Part shown: positions 1 through 8,568 of the stretch, piece after piece | How the letters are laid out: each line of letters begins with the position of its first letter | How positions within the stretch are numbered: the stretch's first letter is position 1 | From: CBDCGV01 sp965216955 | GTDB taxonomy: Bacteria > Bacteroidota > Bacteroidia > Chitinophagales > JADIYW01 | Length of the DNA: 64,000 nucleotides | Assembly: GCA_965216955.1 (NCBI GenBank) | Contig: CBDCGV010000008.1 | Span: forward strand, 124,001 to 188,000 | Reading direction: 5' to 3' | Translations under genes and position numbers: made by a program | The notes under the pieces: generated by a model | What the model was told of the DNA's origin: nothing | The model's database searches: none | The model's input: the letters and a program-made list of their open reading frames with translations, nothing else

Positions 1-2505
1 GGTCTGTCTTTTCAAGATAATTTACCCTCTCCCGTTATATGGGCAGCTGAACCATACCTATTAAATGGATTAAGCATTGGAAACACCAATATCACGGGAA
101 GCAATAATGCCGACTTTACCATTGCAAAAGTAAAAGCCAACACCGCTGCAACTTTTTATATGGATGCTTATTTAGGAGATTGGACTACATCAGGCACACT
201 GAGCAATACGGCAAACTTAAATGGCTTTCCCGCTTTTGTTAATGGAAACGGAAATGCATTATCAGCTTCAAGTGCTGCGGTAAATGTTCATGCTAATCCG
301 GAAATACAAACAAACACCTTGGTAAAAATAAAATCCAATGAGCGAGCGCAATTGAATGCCAATGCGTCCGGGGCAAATGTAACTTGGACAAGCAGTGGAG
401 ATGGTGTTTTTTCTGCTCCAAATAATGAAAACACCTTTTACACTCCGGGTTACAACGACCTAAATAATAGAGATACTGTTTTTCTAAACATATCCGCTAA
501 ATCACCCATTGCAGTTTGTGGTGAGGATAATGAAACGGTCAAATTGGTTATCGAACCAGTTTATGACTATGGTGATGCACCTAATAGTTACAAAACACTC
601 AAAATAAATAATGGAGCAAATCACTATTTAACACATGAGTCTTCTTCTTCACTATTTCTGGGCGGTAATGCTCCAGATGAAGAGATTGATGGCAATCCAA
701 CAGCGATAGGGCAGCCCGCATTAGGTGATGACAATAGTTTTACAGATGATGAAGATGGTGTACTGGAGATAGATACTTTAAAAATGAGTTCAGGAGGTAA
801 AGTATTTTCTTTTTCCATAAACACAACAAACTTGTCCAATTCATCAGCAAATGTTTATGGTTGGATAGATTTTAATGGCAATGGAGAATTTGAAGTAAAA
901 GAAGGTGCGGTTTCTGCTGTAAATGGATTAAGTGGGAATTCCAATATTGCTATAAATTTCAACGTGCCTACGGATATTAAGCAGGGAGTTACCTATGCAA
1001 GATTTAGAATTACTACTCAAAATTTAACGGATAACGCAGGTACAACAAATGTTGATGAAAGAAGCATTGGAGATGCCTTTGGTGGAGAGGTTGAAGATTA
1101 TGTTGTGGTGATTGTTCAAGATGAAATATGTGACAATGGTATTGATGATGACTTGGATGGATTTATTGATACGTTAGACACCGATTGCCAGACTTGTACT
1201 GCTTTATTTTCCGCACAAGATATTTGCTTGGGCGATACATTGAATTTGTCAGCTTCAAAATCGTTTGCAAGTCCTTCTGCAAATATTATTAAGTACAATT
1301 GGAGTTTTGATAATGGAGATATAGATAATCAACCTGCCATTGATTACGTATATCAAACTTCTGGGACATATACTATCGAATTAATTATTGAGGATGATTC
1401 GATGTGTATAGATACTACTTCACAAATAATCACTGTTCACAACCTACCGAGCGCTAGCATTTCGACCATCAGTGATTTATGTATCAATGATACCATAAAG
1501 ATTTTAACAGAAGGAAGTCCCACTGGAGGTAATTACTATGGCAATGCAGTTTTGAATAATACTATCAATCCTTCTTTGGCTGGAATAGGGCTTCACTCAT
1601 TAGAATATGTATATATTGATGCAAATGGCTGCGCTGATACCGCATCTGCCAATATAAATGTTAATCAAACACCTACTGTTTCTCTACAACCATTTACTGA
1701 TATTTGTTTAAATGGAAGTGTTTTGACCTTAAACGGAGGAACTCCGATTAGTGGAGCTTACCAGATAAATGGGGTACCCCAAAGTAGTTTCAATCCCCTG
1801 AATTACGGCGTTGGACAACATAATATAGACTACATTTATACAGATGGTAGTAGATGTTCAGACACTGCTTCTCAAATTATTCAAGTCATTGATTTTGAAT
1901 GGGATTCTATTCATGCTCCTATTTGTAACGGAGATAGTTATATTTTACCTGATGGAGAAATTGTAACAGTTCCCGGTGTTCACTTGGACACTTTTAATAT
2001 TGGTCTTTGCGGCAAAATAATTCATACTAATGTTTTTGCTGATGGCAGCATAGAAAACAGGTATAATTTTATTTGTGATGGAAGCTTCTTTGTTTTACCA
2101 GGTGGAGATAAGGCTCATATCACAGGAACATATATAGATACTTTTATTTCTGTGAGTAATTGCGATAGTATTATTATTAGTCATATTGGATTGAAAACTT
2201 ATGATGATTGTTTAGAGGATTGCTTTGTTACAATACCTAGTGCTTTTACACCGAATGGTGATAATTTAAATGATGTATTTAGGGCCTTAACAAGTTGTGA
2301 GGAAGAATTTAAAGAATTTGAATTGCAAGTATTTAATCGGTTAGGTGAATTAGTGTTTACTAGCAATGACTTCAATATTGGTTGGGATGGCAGATTTAAA
2401 GATGAAGAAGCCGAACTAGATTCATATATCTACTTCGTAAGATTTATTAGAGAAGGAGTCGTAAAAGAAGAAACTTTGCGAGGCATGGTAGTTCTAATGA
2501 GGTAA
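1..2505 (+). CDS. T9SS type B sorting domain cell-surface protein, 5'-truncated
   Basis: The reading frame is open from base 1, so the start lies outside the window; 834 codons are visible. In order it shows a GEVEDY-type module (motif GEVEDY near 1084-1101), a PKD-like domain (about 1270-1430, with YNWSFDNG and SGTYTIELI), several beta-rich repeats with paired cysteines, and a C-terminal domain of about 90 residues from about 2220. That last domain has the gliding-motility C-terminal signature (PSAFTPNGDNLND, FNRLGELVF, WDG, YIYFVRF). In this family it routes a secreted protein through the type IX secretion system to the cell surface. The cargo role (adhesion or a structural surface protein) is inference; no catalytic domain is visible. 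Confidence 0.9.
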   Translation, partial: GLSFQDNLPSPVIWAAEPYLLNGLSIGNTNITGSNNADFTIAKVKANTAATFYMDAYLGDWTTSGTLSNTANLNGFPAFVNGNGNALSASSAAVNVHANPEIQTNTLVKIKSNERAQLNANASGANVTWTSSGDGVFSAPNNENTFYTPGYNDLNNRDTVFLNISAKSPIAVCGEDNETVKLVIEPVYDYGDAPNSYKTLKINNGANHYLTHESSSSLFLGGNAPDEEIDGNPTAIGQPALGDDNSFTDDEDGVLEIDTLKMSSGGKVFSFSINTTNLSNSSANVYGWIDFNGNGEFEVKEGAVSAVNGLSGNSNIAINFNVPTDIKQGVTYARFRITTQNLTDNAGTTNVDERSIGDAFGGEVEDYVVVIVQDEICDNGIDDDLDGFIDTLDTDCQTCTALFSAQDICLGDTLNLSASKSFASPSANIIKYNWSFDNGDIDNQPAIDYVYQTSGTYTIELIIEDDSMCIDTTSQIITVHNLPSASISTISDLCINDTIKILTEGSPTGGNYYGNAVLNNTINPSLAGIGLHSLEYVYIDANGCADTASANINVNQTPTVSLQPFTDICLNGSVLTLNGGTPISGAYQINGVPQSSFNPLNYGVGQHNIDYIYTDGSRCSDTASQIIQVIDFEWDSIHAPICNGDSYILPDGEIVTVPGVHLDTFNIGLCGKIIHTNVFADGSIENRYNFICDGSFFVLPGGDKAHITGTYIDTFISVSNCDSIIISHIGLKTYDDCLEDCFVTIPSAFTPNGDNLNDVFRALTSCEEEFKEFELQVFNRLGELVFTSNDFNIGWDGRFKDEEAELDSYIYFVRFIREGVVKEETLRGMVVLMR

Positions 2506-2687
2506 ACTTTTAAGTGATCTTAAATAAGCCTTGATTATATAAAAATACTTTTACAATAATATCTAGCTCTGTTTTTGTATTTTTTTAATAATACAATTAT
2601 ACCCACTCACATCAAATGAGATCATTCTTTCTTATGAATTGGATAGAAATTTTAATACAGGAATGGTGTTGTGCTAGTTGTCAATTG

Positions 2688-2727
2688 ATAACATTTTTTT
2701 CAATGCATGCATTGAAAAAAATGTTAT
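2688..2727. repeat. 40-bp perfect palindrome upstream of the transglutaminase-like gene
   Basis: Each half is 20 bases: ATAACATTTTTTTCAATGCA on the left and its exact reverse complement on the right, with no loop. The T-run is on the left and the A-run on the right, which is the wrong order for an intrinsic terminator on either strand. It lies 26 bp upstream of the preferred start of the next gene, so an operator or cruciform-forming site is possible. Confidence 0.85.
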
Positions 2728-2752
2728 ATTCGAGAAGAAACTTTTGTCAAAG

Positions 2753-3406
2753 ATGGAATTGTATTTACAACCAACCTTTTTTATTGATAGCGACCATCCA
2801 GAAGTAGTCTGGAAGGCTAATGAGTTGGTAGATGATTTAATGACCCCTACAGAACAAGCGAAGGCTTTTTTCTATTATGTGAGAGATGAGTATCTGTATG
2901 ATCCCTTTAATATTGATTTCACACCTAAATTGTTGAAAGCCAGTCATATCCTAACAAGAGAAGATGATAAAGTGGGCAGAGGGTATTGTACAGAAAAGGC
3001 CGTTTTATTTGCCGCATTATGTAGAGTTAAAAAGATTCCGTCTCGCCTGGTTTTTTGCAATGTTAGAAATCATATTGGCACTTCTAAATTAACTGAAGTA
3101 CTAAGAACAGATTTAATGGTTTTTCATGGATATAATGAAACATACCTAAATGGAAGATGGGTGAAAAGTACGGTAGCTTTTAATAAAAGTCTTTGTGATC
3201 GATTGGGAGTCAATACACTTGAGTTTGATGGTGTAAAGGATCAAATTTTTCAAGAATTTGATAGAAATGGGGGTACATTTATGGTATATGAACATGATTA
3301 TGGAAGTTTTCATGATGTGCCTCATGATATGTTTGTTCGAGAATTGAAGCGATACTACCCACATGTATTTGAAAATAGAACCGAGTTTACTTCAAATTTT
3401 GTTTAG
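2753..3406 (+). CDS. transglutaminase-like domain protein
   Basis: Transglutaminase-like cysteine-peptidase fold. The putative nucleophile Cys is in GYCTEKAVLFAALCR and the His in VFHGYNETYLNGRW, followed by a conserved aromatic/Trp stretch. These are soluble bacterial proteins of unknown substrate. The frame opens at 2678, but the ATG at 2753 (MELYLQPTFFID) matches where the family begins and keeps the 40-bp palindrome non-coding, so it is preferred. It is followed by the acyltransferase gene after 11 bp, suggesting one transcript with that gene and the epimerase. Function beyond the fold is not known. Confidence 0.75.
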   Translation: MELYLQPTFFIDSDHPEVVWKANELVDDLMTPTEQAKAFFYYVRDEYLYDPFNIDFTPKLLKASHILTREDDKVGRGYCTEKAVLFAALCRVKKIPSRLVFCNVRNHIGTSKLTEVLRTDLMVFHGYNETYLNGRWVKSTVAFNKSLCDRLGVNTLEFDGVKDQIFQEFDRNGGTFMVYEHDYGSFHDVPHDMFVRELKRYYPHVFENRTEFTSNFV

Positions 3407-3417
3407 CAATAGTAGCA

Positions 3418-4173
3418 ATGGCAGATAAAGTTGATTTTAGATACCACGAAACAGATAAAGCTTATGTAAAGCAAATTAATCGCGTTTACAAAGTATTTTC
3501 TAAGTACCATAAACATAAGGTTTTTGGTATCGAGCATATACCCAAAGAAGGACGTGCCCTGATAGCAGTCAATCATAGCTTAGCTACCTACGATATTGGT
3601 ATGTTACAGTATCAGATTTATAAACATTGTGGACGTTTTCCAAGAGGCTTTGCAGACAATGCTTTTTTTAAGATTCCACTGATTGGAAGAATTGCTGGGA
3701 AAAGTGGTGCGGTTCCGGGTCGCCATCATGTTGGAGAATTTTTGTTAAAAGAAAAGGAAGAGCTTGTTTTGGTTGCTCCCGGAGGCATGCGAGAAGCTTT
3801 GCGTCCTAAACAGGAAAAGTATAAGGTTAAATGGGAAAAAAGAAAGGGATTTGTAAAGTTAGCACTTAAAACACAGACACCAATAATATTGGCTGCTTGT
3901 CCTCATGCTGATGATTTATATGAAGTGAATGAGAGCAAATTGACCAAATTGGTATATAAAAACCTTAAGCTTCCTTTACCTATGATTGAAGGAGGAAGGA
4001 GGGCCGTAAAACCTAAGAAAGTAAAACTAACACATTACATAAGGCCCCCTTTAATGCCGCCAAAAGTAGATGTACAAAATGAAGCAGCTTTCAATAATGC
4101 GCTTGATCAATGGCACAACTTGGTGGTACAAGAAATGAATCTTTTAATGAATAATATTTCTGAAGACGTCTAG
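3418..4173 (+). CDS. lysophospholipid/glycerolipid acyltransferase family (PlsC-like)
   Basis: Carries the NHxxxxD acyltransferase box (NHSLATYD, about residues 52-59) and a following block with GAVPGR and VAPGGMREAL, as in the TMEM68/DGAT-like branch of the PlsC superfamily. Such enzymes move an acyl chain from acyl-CoA or acyl-ACP to a lysolipid or alcohol at the membrane. There is no clear transmembrane segment beyond short hydrophobic stretches. The gene sits between the transglutaminase-like gene and an SDR epimerase with 1 bp separating stop and start, which fits a small lipid-related operon. The exact substrate cannot be told from sequence. Confidence 0.8.
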   Translation: MADKVDFRYHETDKAYVKQINRVYKVFSKYHKHKVFGIEHIPKEGRALIAVNHSLATYDIGMLQYQIYKHCGRFPRGFADNAFFKIPLIGRIAGKSGAVPGRHHVGEFLLKEKEELVLVAPGGMREALRPKQEKYKVKWEKRKGFVKLALKTQTPIILAACPHADDLYEVNESKLTKLVYKNLKLPLPMIEGGRRAVKPKKVKLTHYIRPPLMPPKVDVQNEAAFNNALDQWHNLVVQEMNLLMNNISEDV

Positions 4174-4174
4174 A

Positions 4175-5146
4175 ATGAGGATTTTTATAACAGGTGCTAC
4201 TGGATTTATAGGTATACATTTGTCTAAATTACTTGTAAATAATGGACACGAAGTAACGGCATTATTGAGAACGGAAAGTAAGAAAGAATTACTTCCACCG
4301 GAGGTAGATATTATCAAAGGAGATTTATCTCTTTTCGAAAAAGAAGATTTAGAGCTTCCCCCTTTCGATGTTGTAGTGCATTTGGCAGGGGTCATATTCG
4401 CTTCGGATGATGCAGGTTACATGAAATACAACTATACAGCTGTTAAAGAGTTGATATGGTGTTTGCAACGTCAAAATTGGAAGTTGAAAAGGTTTGTTTT
4501 TGCTTCTTCATTGGCCGCCGCAGGCCCTTCAGGAAGAGACAAAATATTAACTGAGCAGGATATTCCTAATCCTGTTGATCCATATGGGAGGGCTAAATTA
4601 GCAGCAGAAGAATTTTTGTCAACGGTTAGTAGCTTTCCGACTACATCTTTTCGGCCTGCAATTGTACTGGGTCCTGGAGATGAGAATTCTCTTACATTAT
4701 TTCAGATGGCGAAAAATAGAGTAGGTATGAGTGTGGATGGAAAACCGCAGTACATAAGTTTTGTTGATGTTGACGATTTAAATGAGGCCATTGTTAAAAT
4801 GATATCAGATACTTCTTTAGTACATAAGAAATACTTTGTGGCGCATCCTGATAAGATTTCTAACAAAGAAATCTTTAAAACTTTGGGAGTGGTCATGGAT
4901 CGAAATGTATTTATAGCACCCTTACCTAAACCCTTCCTTTTTGCCGCGATGAAGGTTTCTACTTTTGTTTCAGATTTGGTTGGAATAAAAAATCAATTGG
5001 ATATTAAACAGTACAATCAATTAATTAATCATTTCGTTTGTTCTGGTGAAGCACTTTCAAAAGATCTGGGATGGGTTGCCCAAAACGACCTTCATACAAC
5101 CTTACACAAAGCTTACCTAGGATATATGGAAGAAGGGAAGCTGTAG
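4175..5146 (+). CDS. NAD-dependent epimerase/dehydratase family (extended SDR)
   Basis: N-terminal Rossmann motif GATGFIG (residues 7-13) and the catalytic YxxxK in DPYGRAKLAAEEF define an extended short-chain dehydrogenase; a Ser pair (FASSLAAAG) precedes the Tyr. Length (323 aa) is typical for 3-beta-HSD/epimerase-like members. It follows the acyltransferase stop by 1 bp, so the two are very likely co-translated. The family acts on nucleotide sugars, sterols or flavonoid-like substrates; the neighbour suggests a lipid substrate but this is inference. It converges on the sulfotransferase gene with only 3 bp between stops. Confidence 0.85.
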   Translation: MRIFITGATGFIGIHLSKLLVNNGHEVTALLRTESKKELLPPEVDIIKGDLSLFEKEDLELPPFDVVVHLAGVIFASDDAGYMKYNYTAVKELIWCLQRQNWKLKRFVFASSLAAAGPSGRDKILTEQDIPNPVDPYGRAKLAAEEFLSTVSSFPTTSFRPAIVLGPGDENSLTLFQMAKNRVGMSVDGKPQYISFVDVDDLNEAIVKMISDTSLVHKKYFVAHPDKISNKEIFKTLGVVMDRNVFIAPLPKPFLFAAMKVSTFVSDLVGIKNQLDIKQYNQLINHFVCSGEALSKDLGWVAQNDLHTTLHKAYLGYMEEGKL

Positions 5147-5149
5147 AAA

Positions 5150-6043
5150 TTATTCCCAATCATCTTCCTTGTAAAAATATTTTGCGACGTCTTCAGTTTT
5201 GTAGTAAACACTAAAAATTTCTTTTTCAGTAAGTCGTTGTTTCCACGTTTTGATATTAGACTTTGCATCTCTTTTTAGTTTGTCATTTCCTCCTGAAGTA
5301 CTTTCGATAATATTTTGAGTAATAAATGGAGTAAATTCTAAATCAAGTTGCTTAAAAAGCTGTTCAAATTCTGCTACAGGTTCTAGAGAAATTTTCTCGT
5401 GTTTAACAATTATCCAATCCGGATATTTTTTGCGAAGTGTATGGACAGTATTATAAATAGCGTTCCAAAGTAGTATTCCCTGTTCTATTATATCTGGAGG
5501 GCTTTCTGCAAAAGCTTTTATTTGATCTCTAAAAGGGGAAAGATAAGCTTCCATTAAGTCGTTTTGGTTTAACCAATTATAGAAGTTAAACTGCCAGTTT
5601 TTCACTTTTAAACTTGCCACAAATGCAGCTGGGTGTCTTACTGTAATTACAACCTTAGCTCCAAATTGTTGATAGAGCCATTCTGCGGACATTAAGGCCA
5701 GTGGATCTTTCATTAACAATGTATGGTGCTCATTTTTCAAATACTTCTTAAAATAAGTTTTGATTTCACCTGTAGATCTTGATTTATATAAGTTTTTAGC
5801 TAATTCTTTAGGTGTAACTTTGAATTGATGTTGTAAATATTTTAAAGCTTGTTCTTGTTTAATTTTTTCTGAATCATTTGAAATATATTCGTACCAATGT
5901 TTAAAGGGAGAATTCGAATTAATATCTAAATTAAAAGGTTCATGTATATATCTTACTTCCTTTGAGAGACTAAGAATATGTCCTATCCAAGTAGATCCAG
6001 AGCGGTGAGCTCCTGTAACGAGTATGTGTTTTTTATTTTGCAA
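5150..6043 (-). CDS. sulfotransferase family protein
   Basis: The N-terminus has the PAPS 5'-phosphosulfate loop (VTGAHRSGSTWIG, residues 9-21). The 3'-phosphate-binding part is seen in VITVRHPAAFVASLK. Family members transfer sulfate from PAPS to hydroxyls of glycans, lipids or proteins. The start is TTG, placed directly after the TAG stop of the ArsC-like gene and in the same frame; no better start lies nearby before the P-loop. Translation probably depends on termination-reinitiation from the upstream gene. The acceptor is unknown. Confidence 0.8.
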   Translation of the reverse strand: MQNKKHILVTGAHRSGSTWIGHILSLSKEVRYIHEPFNLDINSNSPFKHWYEYISNDSEKIKQEQALKYLQHQFKVTPKELAKNLYKSRSTGEIKTYFKKYLKNEHHTLLMKDPLALMSAEWLYQQFGAKVVITVRHPAAFVASLKVKNWQFNFYNWLNQNDLMEAYLSPFRDQIKAFAESPPDIIEQGILLWNAIYNTVHTLRKKYPDWIIVKHEKISLEPVAEFEQLFKQLDLEFTPFITQNIIESTSGGNDKLKRDAKSNIKTWKQRLTEKEIFSVYYKTEDVAKYFYKEDDWE

Positions 6044-6385
6044 CTAAATAATTTCAAGTACATTTTCAGGGGGCCTTCCAAGGGCCGCTTTTTTACCATT
6101 TATAACTATGGGTCTTTGAATTAGTTTGGGATATTGCAACATCGCATTAATCCATTCTTCATCAGACAATTCTTTTCCCTTAAATTGATCCTTATATACA
6201 GATTCAGTTCTTCTAACTAAATCTATGGGCTTGATTTTTAATAACTTTATGACATCTTTTAACTCTTGTTTACTTGGCAATTCTTTTAAGTATTCTATAA
6301 CCTTAGGTTCAATCCCTTGTTCTTTTAAGAGTTCGAGTGTTTGCCTGCTCTTTGTGCATCTTGGATTATGGTAAATAGATATCAT
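6044..6385 (-). CDS. arsC: arsenate reductase family protein (ArsC/Spx fold)
   Basis: 113 aa, the full length for ArsC. The catalytic Cys10 lies in HNPRCTKSRQ, and the arginines expected for arsenate/glutathionyl handling are in VRRTE, QRPIV and GRPPE. The glutaredoxin-coupled members reduce arsenate to arsenite; the closely related YffB-type proteins share all these residues and have unclear roles, so the arsenate activity is inference. No arsenite exporter or ArsR is adjacent. It is directly followed, in frame, by the sulfotransferase TTG start after a TAG stop. Confidence 0.85.
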   Translation of the reverse strand: MISIYHNPRCTKSRQTLELLKEQGIEPKVIEYLKELPSKQELKDVIKLLKIKPIDLVRRTESVYKDQFKGKELSDEEWINAMLQYPKLIQRPIVINGKKAALGRPPENVLEII

Positions 6386-6414
6386 TTTTTAATTTTTAAT
6401 AAAGTTATTAGTTT

Positions 6415-7495
6415 TTATCCTTTGTGCATTAATAGTGCTTTTATAAAGTTGTCGATTTCTCCATCTAAAACTGCTTGAGGGTTTGAAGATTCCACGTTAG
6501 TTCTTAAATCTTTAACCAATTTATATGGATGTAATACATAGTTTCTTACCTGTGAGCCCCATTCAATTTTCATTTTCCCTGCTTCAACTTTATCCCTTTC
6601 AGAATTGCGTTTTTCAAGTTCTAATTGATAGAGCCTTGATTTAAGCATTTTAAGCGCCGTTTCTCTATTTCCATGTTGCGACCTACTCTCTTGGCAGACA
6701 ACTACAATTCCTGTAGGAATATGTGTTAATCTCACTTTTGTTTCTACTTTGTTAACATGTTGTCCGCCGGCACCACCAGATCGATCTGTGGTAATTTCAA
6801 TATCTGATGGTTTAACCTCTATTTCAATACTATCATCAATTAATGGATATACAGATATAGAGGCAAAAGAGGTATGTCTTCGAGCACCGCTATCAAAAGG
6901 AGAGATGCGTACTAAACGATGAACGCCATTTTCTCCCCTAAGTAAACCATATGCGAATTCTCCATCAATTTCTATAGAAACGGACTTAATGCCTGCAACA
7001 TCTCCTGCCTGATAATCTAACTCTTTTACCTTAAACTTATTTTTTTCTGCCCACATTAAATACATACGCATAAGCATTGAAGCCCAATCACAACTTTCTG
7101 TACCACCAGCACCTGCATTAATAGTAAGCACAGCACTAAGATTGTCTTCTTCACTATTTAGTGTAGACTTAAATTCTAGTTCTTCAACAAGTTGGAGTGT
7201 GGAGGTGTATTGTAATGCTAACTCATCATCAGAGGCTTCTCCCAATTCATTAAATTCTTTTAATACTGTAAGATCATCAAATACTTGTTCTGTTTCCTTA
7301 AAATAATTGACCCAGATTTTGTTGTTTTTGATTTGCTTTAGTAGGTTTTGCGCCTTTTTTTGATCATTCCAAAAATTAGGGGCTAAAGTTTTGGCTTCAT
7401 CATCCTTTATTTGCTCAATTTTATTAGCAACGTCAAAGATATTGTTTTAGAGTAGCTAATCGCTGCTCGAGTGATCGATATTGTTCTGCTGTCAT
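6415..7495 (-). CDS. prfB: peptide chain release factor 2, with programmed +1 frameshift
   Basis: The main frame has the release-factor hallmarks: the stop-codon-reading SPF tripeptide (ISPFDSGARRHTSF) and the peptidyl-hydrolysis motif GGQ (RSGGAGGQHVNKVET). It recognises UGA/UAA and releases the peptide at the ribosome. Translation starts at ATG 7495-7493 in another frame, runs 20 codons (MTAEQYRSLEQRLATLKQYL) to an in-frame TGA at 7435-7433, and must shift +1 at CTTTGAC to continue as DVANKIEQIKDD and onward. This is the classical autoregulation: low RF2 slows termination at UGA and favours the shift. The full product is about 360 aa, the usual length. Confidence 0.95.
7432..7438 (-). promoter_or_regulatory. 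RF2 programmed +1 frameshift site
   Basis: The minus strand reads CTT TGA C, identical to the conserved RF2 recoding site. The bases just upstream (CTAAAACAATAT) contain no purine-rich Shine-Dalgarno-like stimulator, unlike the AGGGGG of E. coli. This fits the weak use of Shine-Dalgarno pairing in Bacteroidota. Confidence 0.93.
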
Positions 7496-7578
7496 GCTTG
7501 CAAATGTAATAAACCTGTTTGAATTACCATATTTTCTAATCTATAAAGCGAGTTTTGATAGGCTGTTAATTATGTCGA

Positions 7579-8526
7579 TTAGGTTATAAGATTAAATGGC
7601 TTTTCTTCCATAAAACACTTTATGTTTTTTGAAACGATGTCTATCATTCTTTTTCTTGCTTCAATAGACCCCCATGCGTTGTGTGGTGTTATAATACAGT
7701 TTGGAGCATTGATGAGTATATGTTCGATGGGAGGAGGTTCTTGTGTTAAAACATCGATTCCTGCGCCCGCTATTATTTTGTTCTTTAAAGCCCAAAACAA
7801 ATCATGCTCATTGACTAATCCGCCTCTACTGGTATTTATTAAAAACGCAGAAGGTTTCATTTGACTGAGCGTTTGCTTATTTATTAAATTTTCATTTTCA
7901 TCACTTAGTGCAGTATGTAAAGAGATAAAATCGGATGTTGCAAAAACTTTTTTCAGTGTAGTCTGCTCAAATTCCTTTGTATTCTTAACGGATCTATTAT
8001 AGAAAAGCACTTTCATTCCAAATGCTTTTCCAAGCGCTGCAACTCTTTCGCCTATATTTCCGAGACCTATTATACCTAATGTTTTCCCATTTAGTTCTAT
8101 AATAGGACCATTCCAATAGCAAAAATTATGCTGATTACTCCATTTTCCGGAGATTACTTCTTGATGATGTTGACCAATTCTATTGCACAATTCCAATATC
8201 AGCGAAATGGTATGCTGTGCAACAGATTCTGTTCCGTAATTTCTCACATTGGAAGCAGAGATATTATAATTTTTACATGCTTGAACATCTAAATTATTGT
8301 AACCTGTAGCTGTAACAACCACGTGTTTTAGGTTAGGAAGTCTTTCAAGTTCTGTTTCCCGTAGATTAATCTTGTTTATTAGCAGGATATCAGCCTCTCT
8401 GGCTCTTTCAATTAACTGTTGTTGTGTTGAATGATCGTAAATGGTAACAGTTCCAAATGCTTTTAAAGGCTCCCAAGATAAATCACCTGGGTTAACAGTA
8501 TACCCATCTAATATTACAATATTCAT
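7579..8526 (-). CDS. D-2-hydroxyacid dehydrogenase (glycerate/hydroxypyruvate type)
   Basis: Full-length (315 aa) NAD(P)-dependent D-isomer 2-hydroxyacid dehydrogenase. Visible parts are the dinucleotide motif GLGNIGERVAALG (mid protein), the catalytic-Arg region INTSRGGLVNE, the Glu-containing AGAGIDVLTQEPP, and the catalytic His in TPHNAWGS. The family reduces 2-keto acids such as hydroxypyruvate or glyoxylate to D-hydroxy acids in the cytoplasm. The sequence pattern is closest to glycerate dehydrogenase-like members, but substrate choice is inference. It starts with ATG and stands alone, 53 bp from prfB's start and 42 bp from the TonB receptor. Confidence 0.88.
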   Translation of the reverse strand: MNIVILDGYTVNPGDLSWEPLKAFGTVTIYDHSTQQQLIERAREADILLINKINLRETELERLPNLKHVVVTATGYNNLDVQACKNYNISASNVRNYGTESVAQHTISLILELCNRIGQHHQEVISGKWSNQHNFCYWNGPIIELNGKTLGIIGLGNIGERVAALGKAFGMKVLFYNRSVKNTKEFEQTTLKKVFATSDFISLHTALSDENENLINKQTLSQMKPSAFLINTSRGGLVNEHDLFWALKNKIIAGAGIDVLTQEPPPIEHILINAPNCIITPHNAWGSIEARKRMIDIVSKNIKCFMEEKPFNLIT

Positions 8527-8568
8527 GGATGCTAATTTACATCAATTGTAGCTACCCTATAGTTTCTT

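Noticed and set aside
2688..2727. Intrinsic terminator for the T9SS protein gene
   Set aside because: T-run before and A-run after the palindrome is the wrong order on both strands.
2616..2807. 63-aa ORF upstream of the transglutaminase gene, and the 2678 start of that gene
   Set aside because: Both run through the 40-bp palindrome; the family-like N-terminus begins at 2753.
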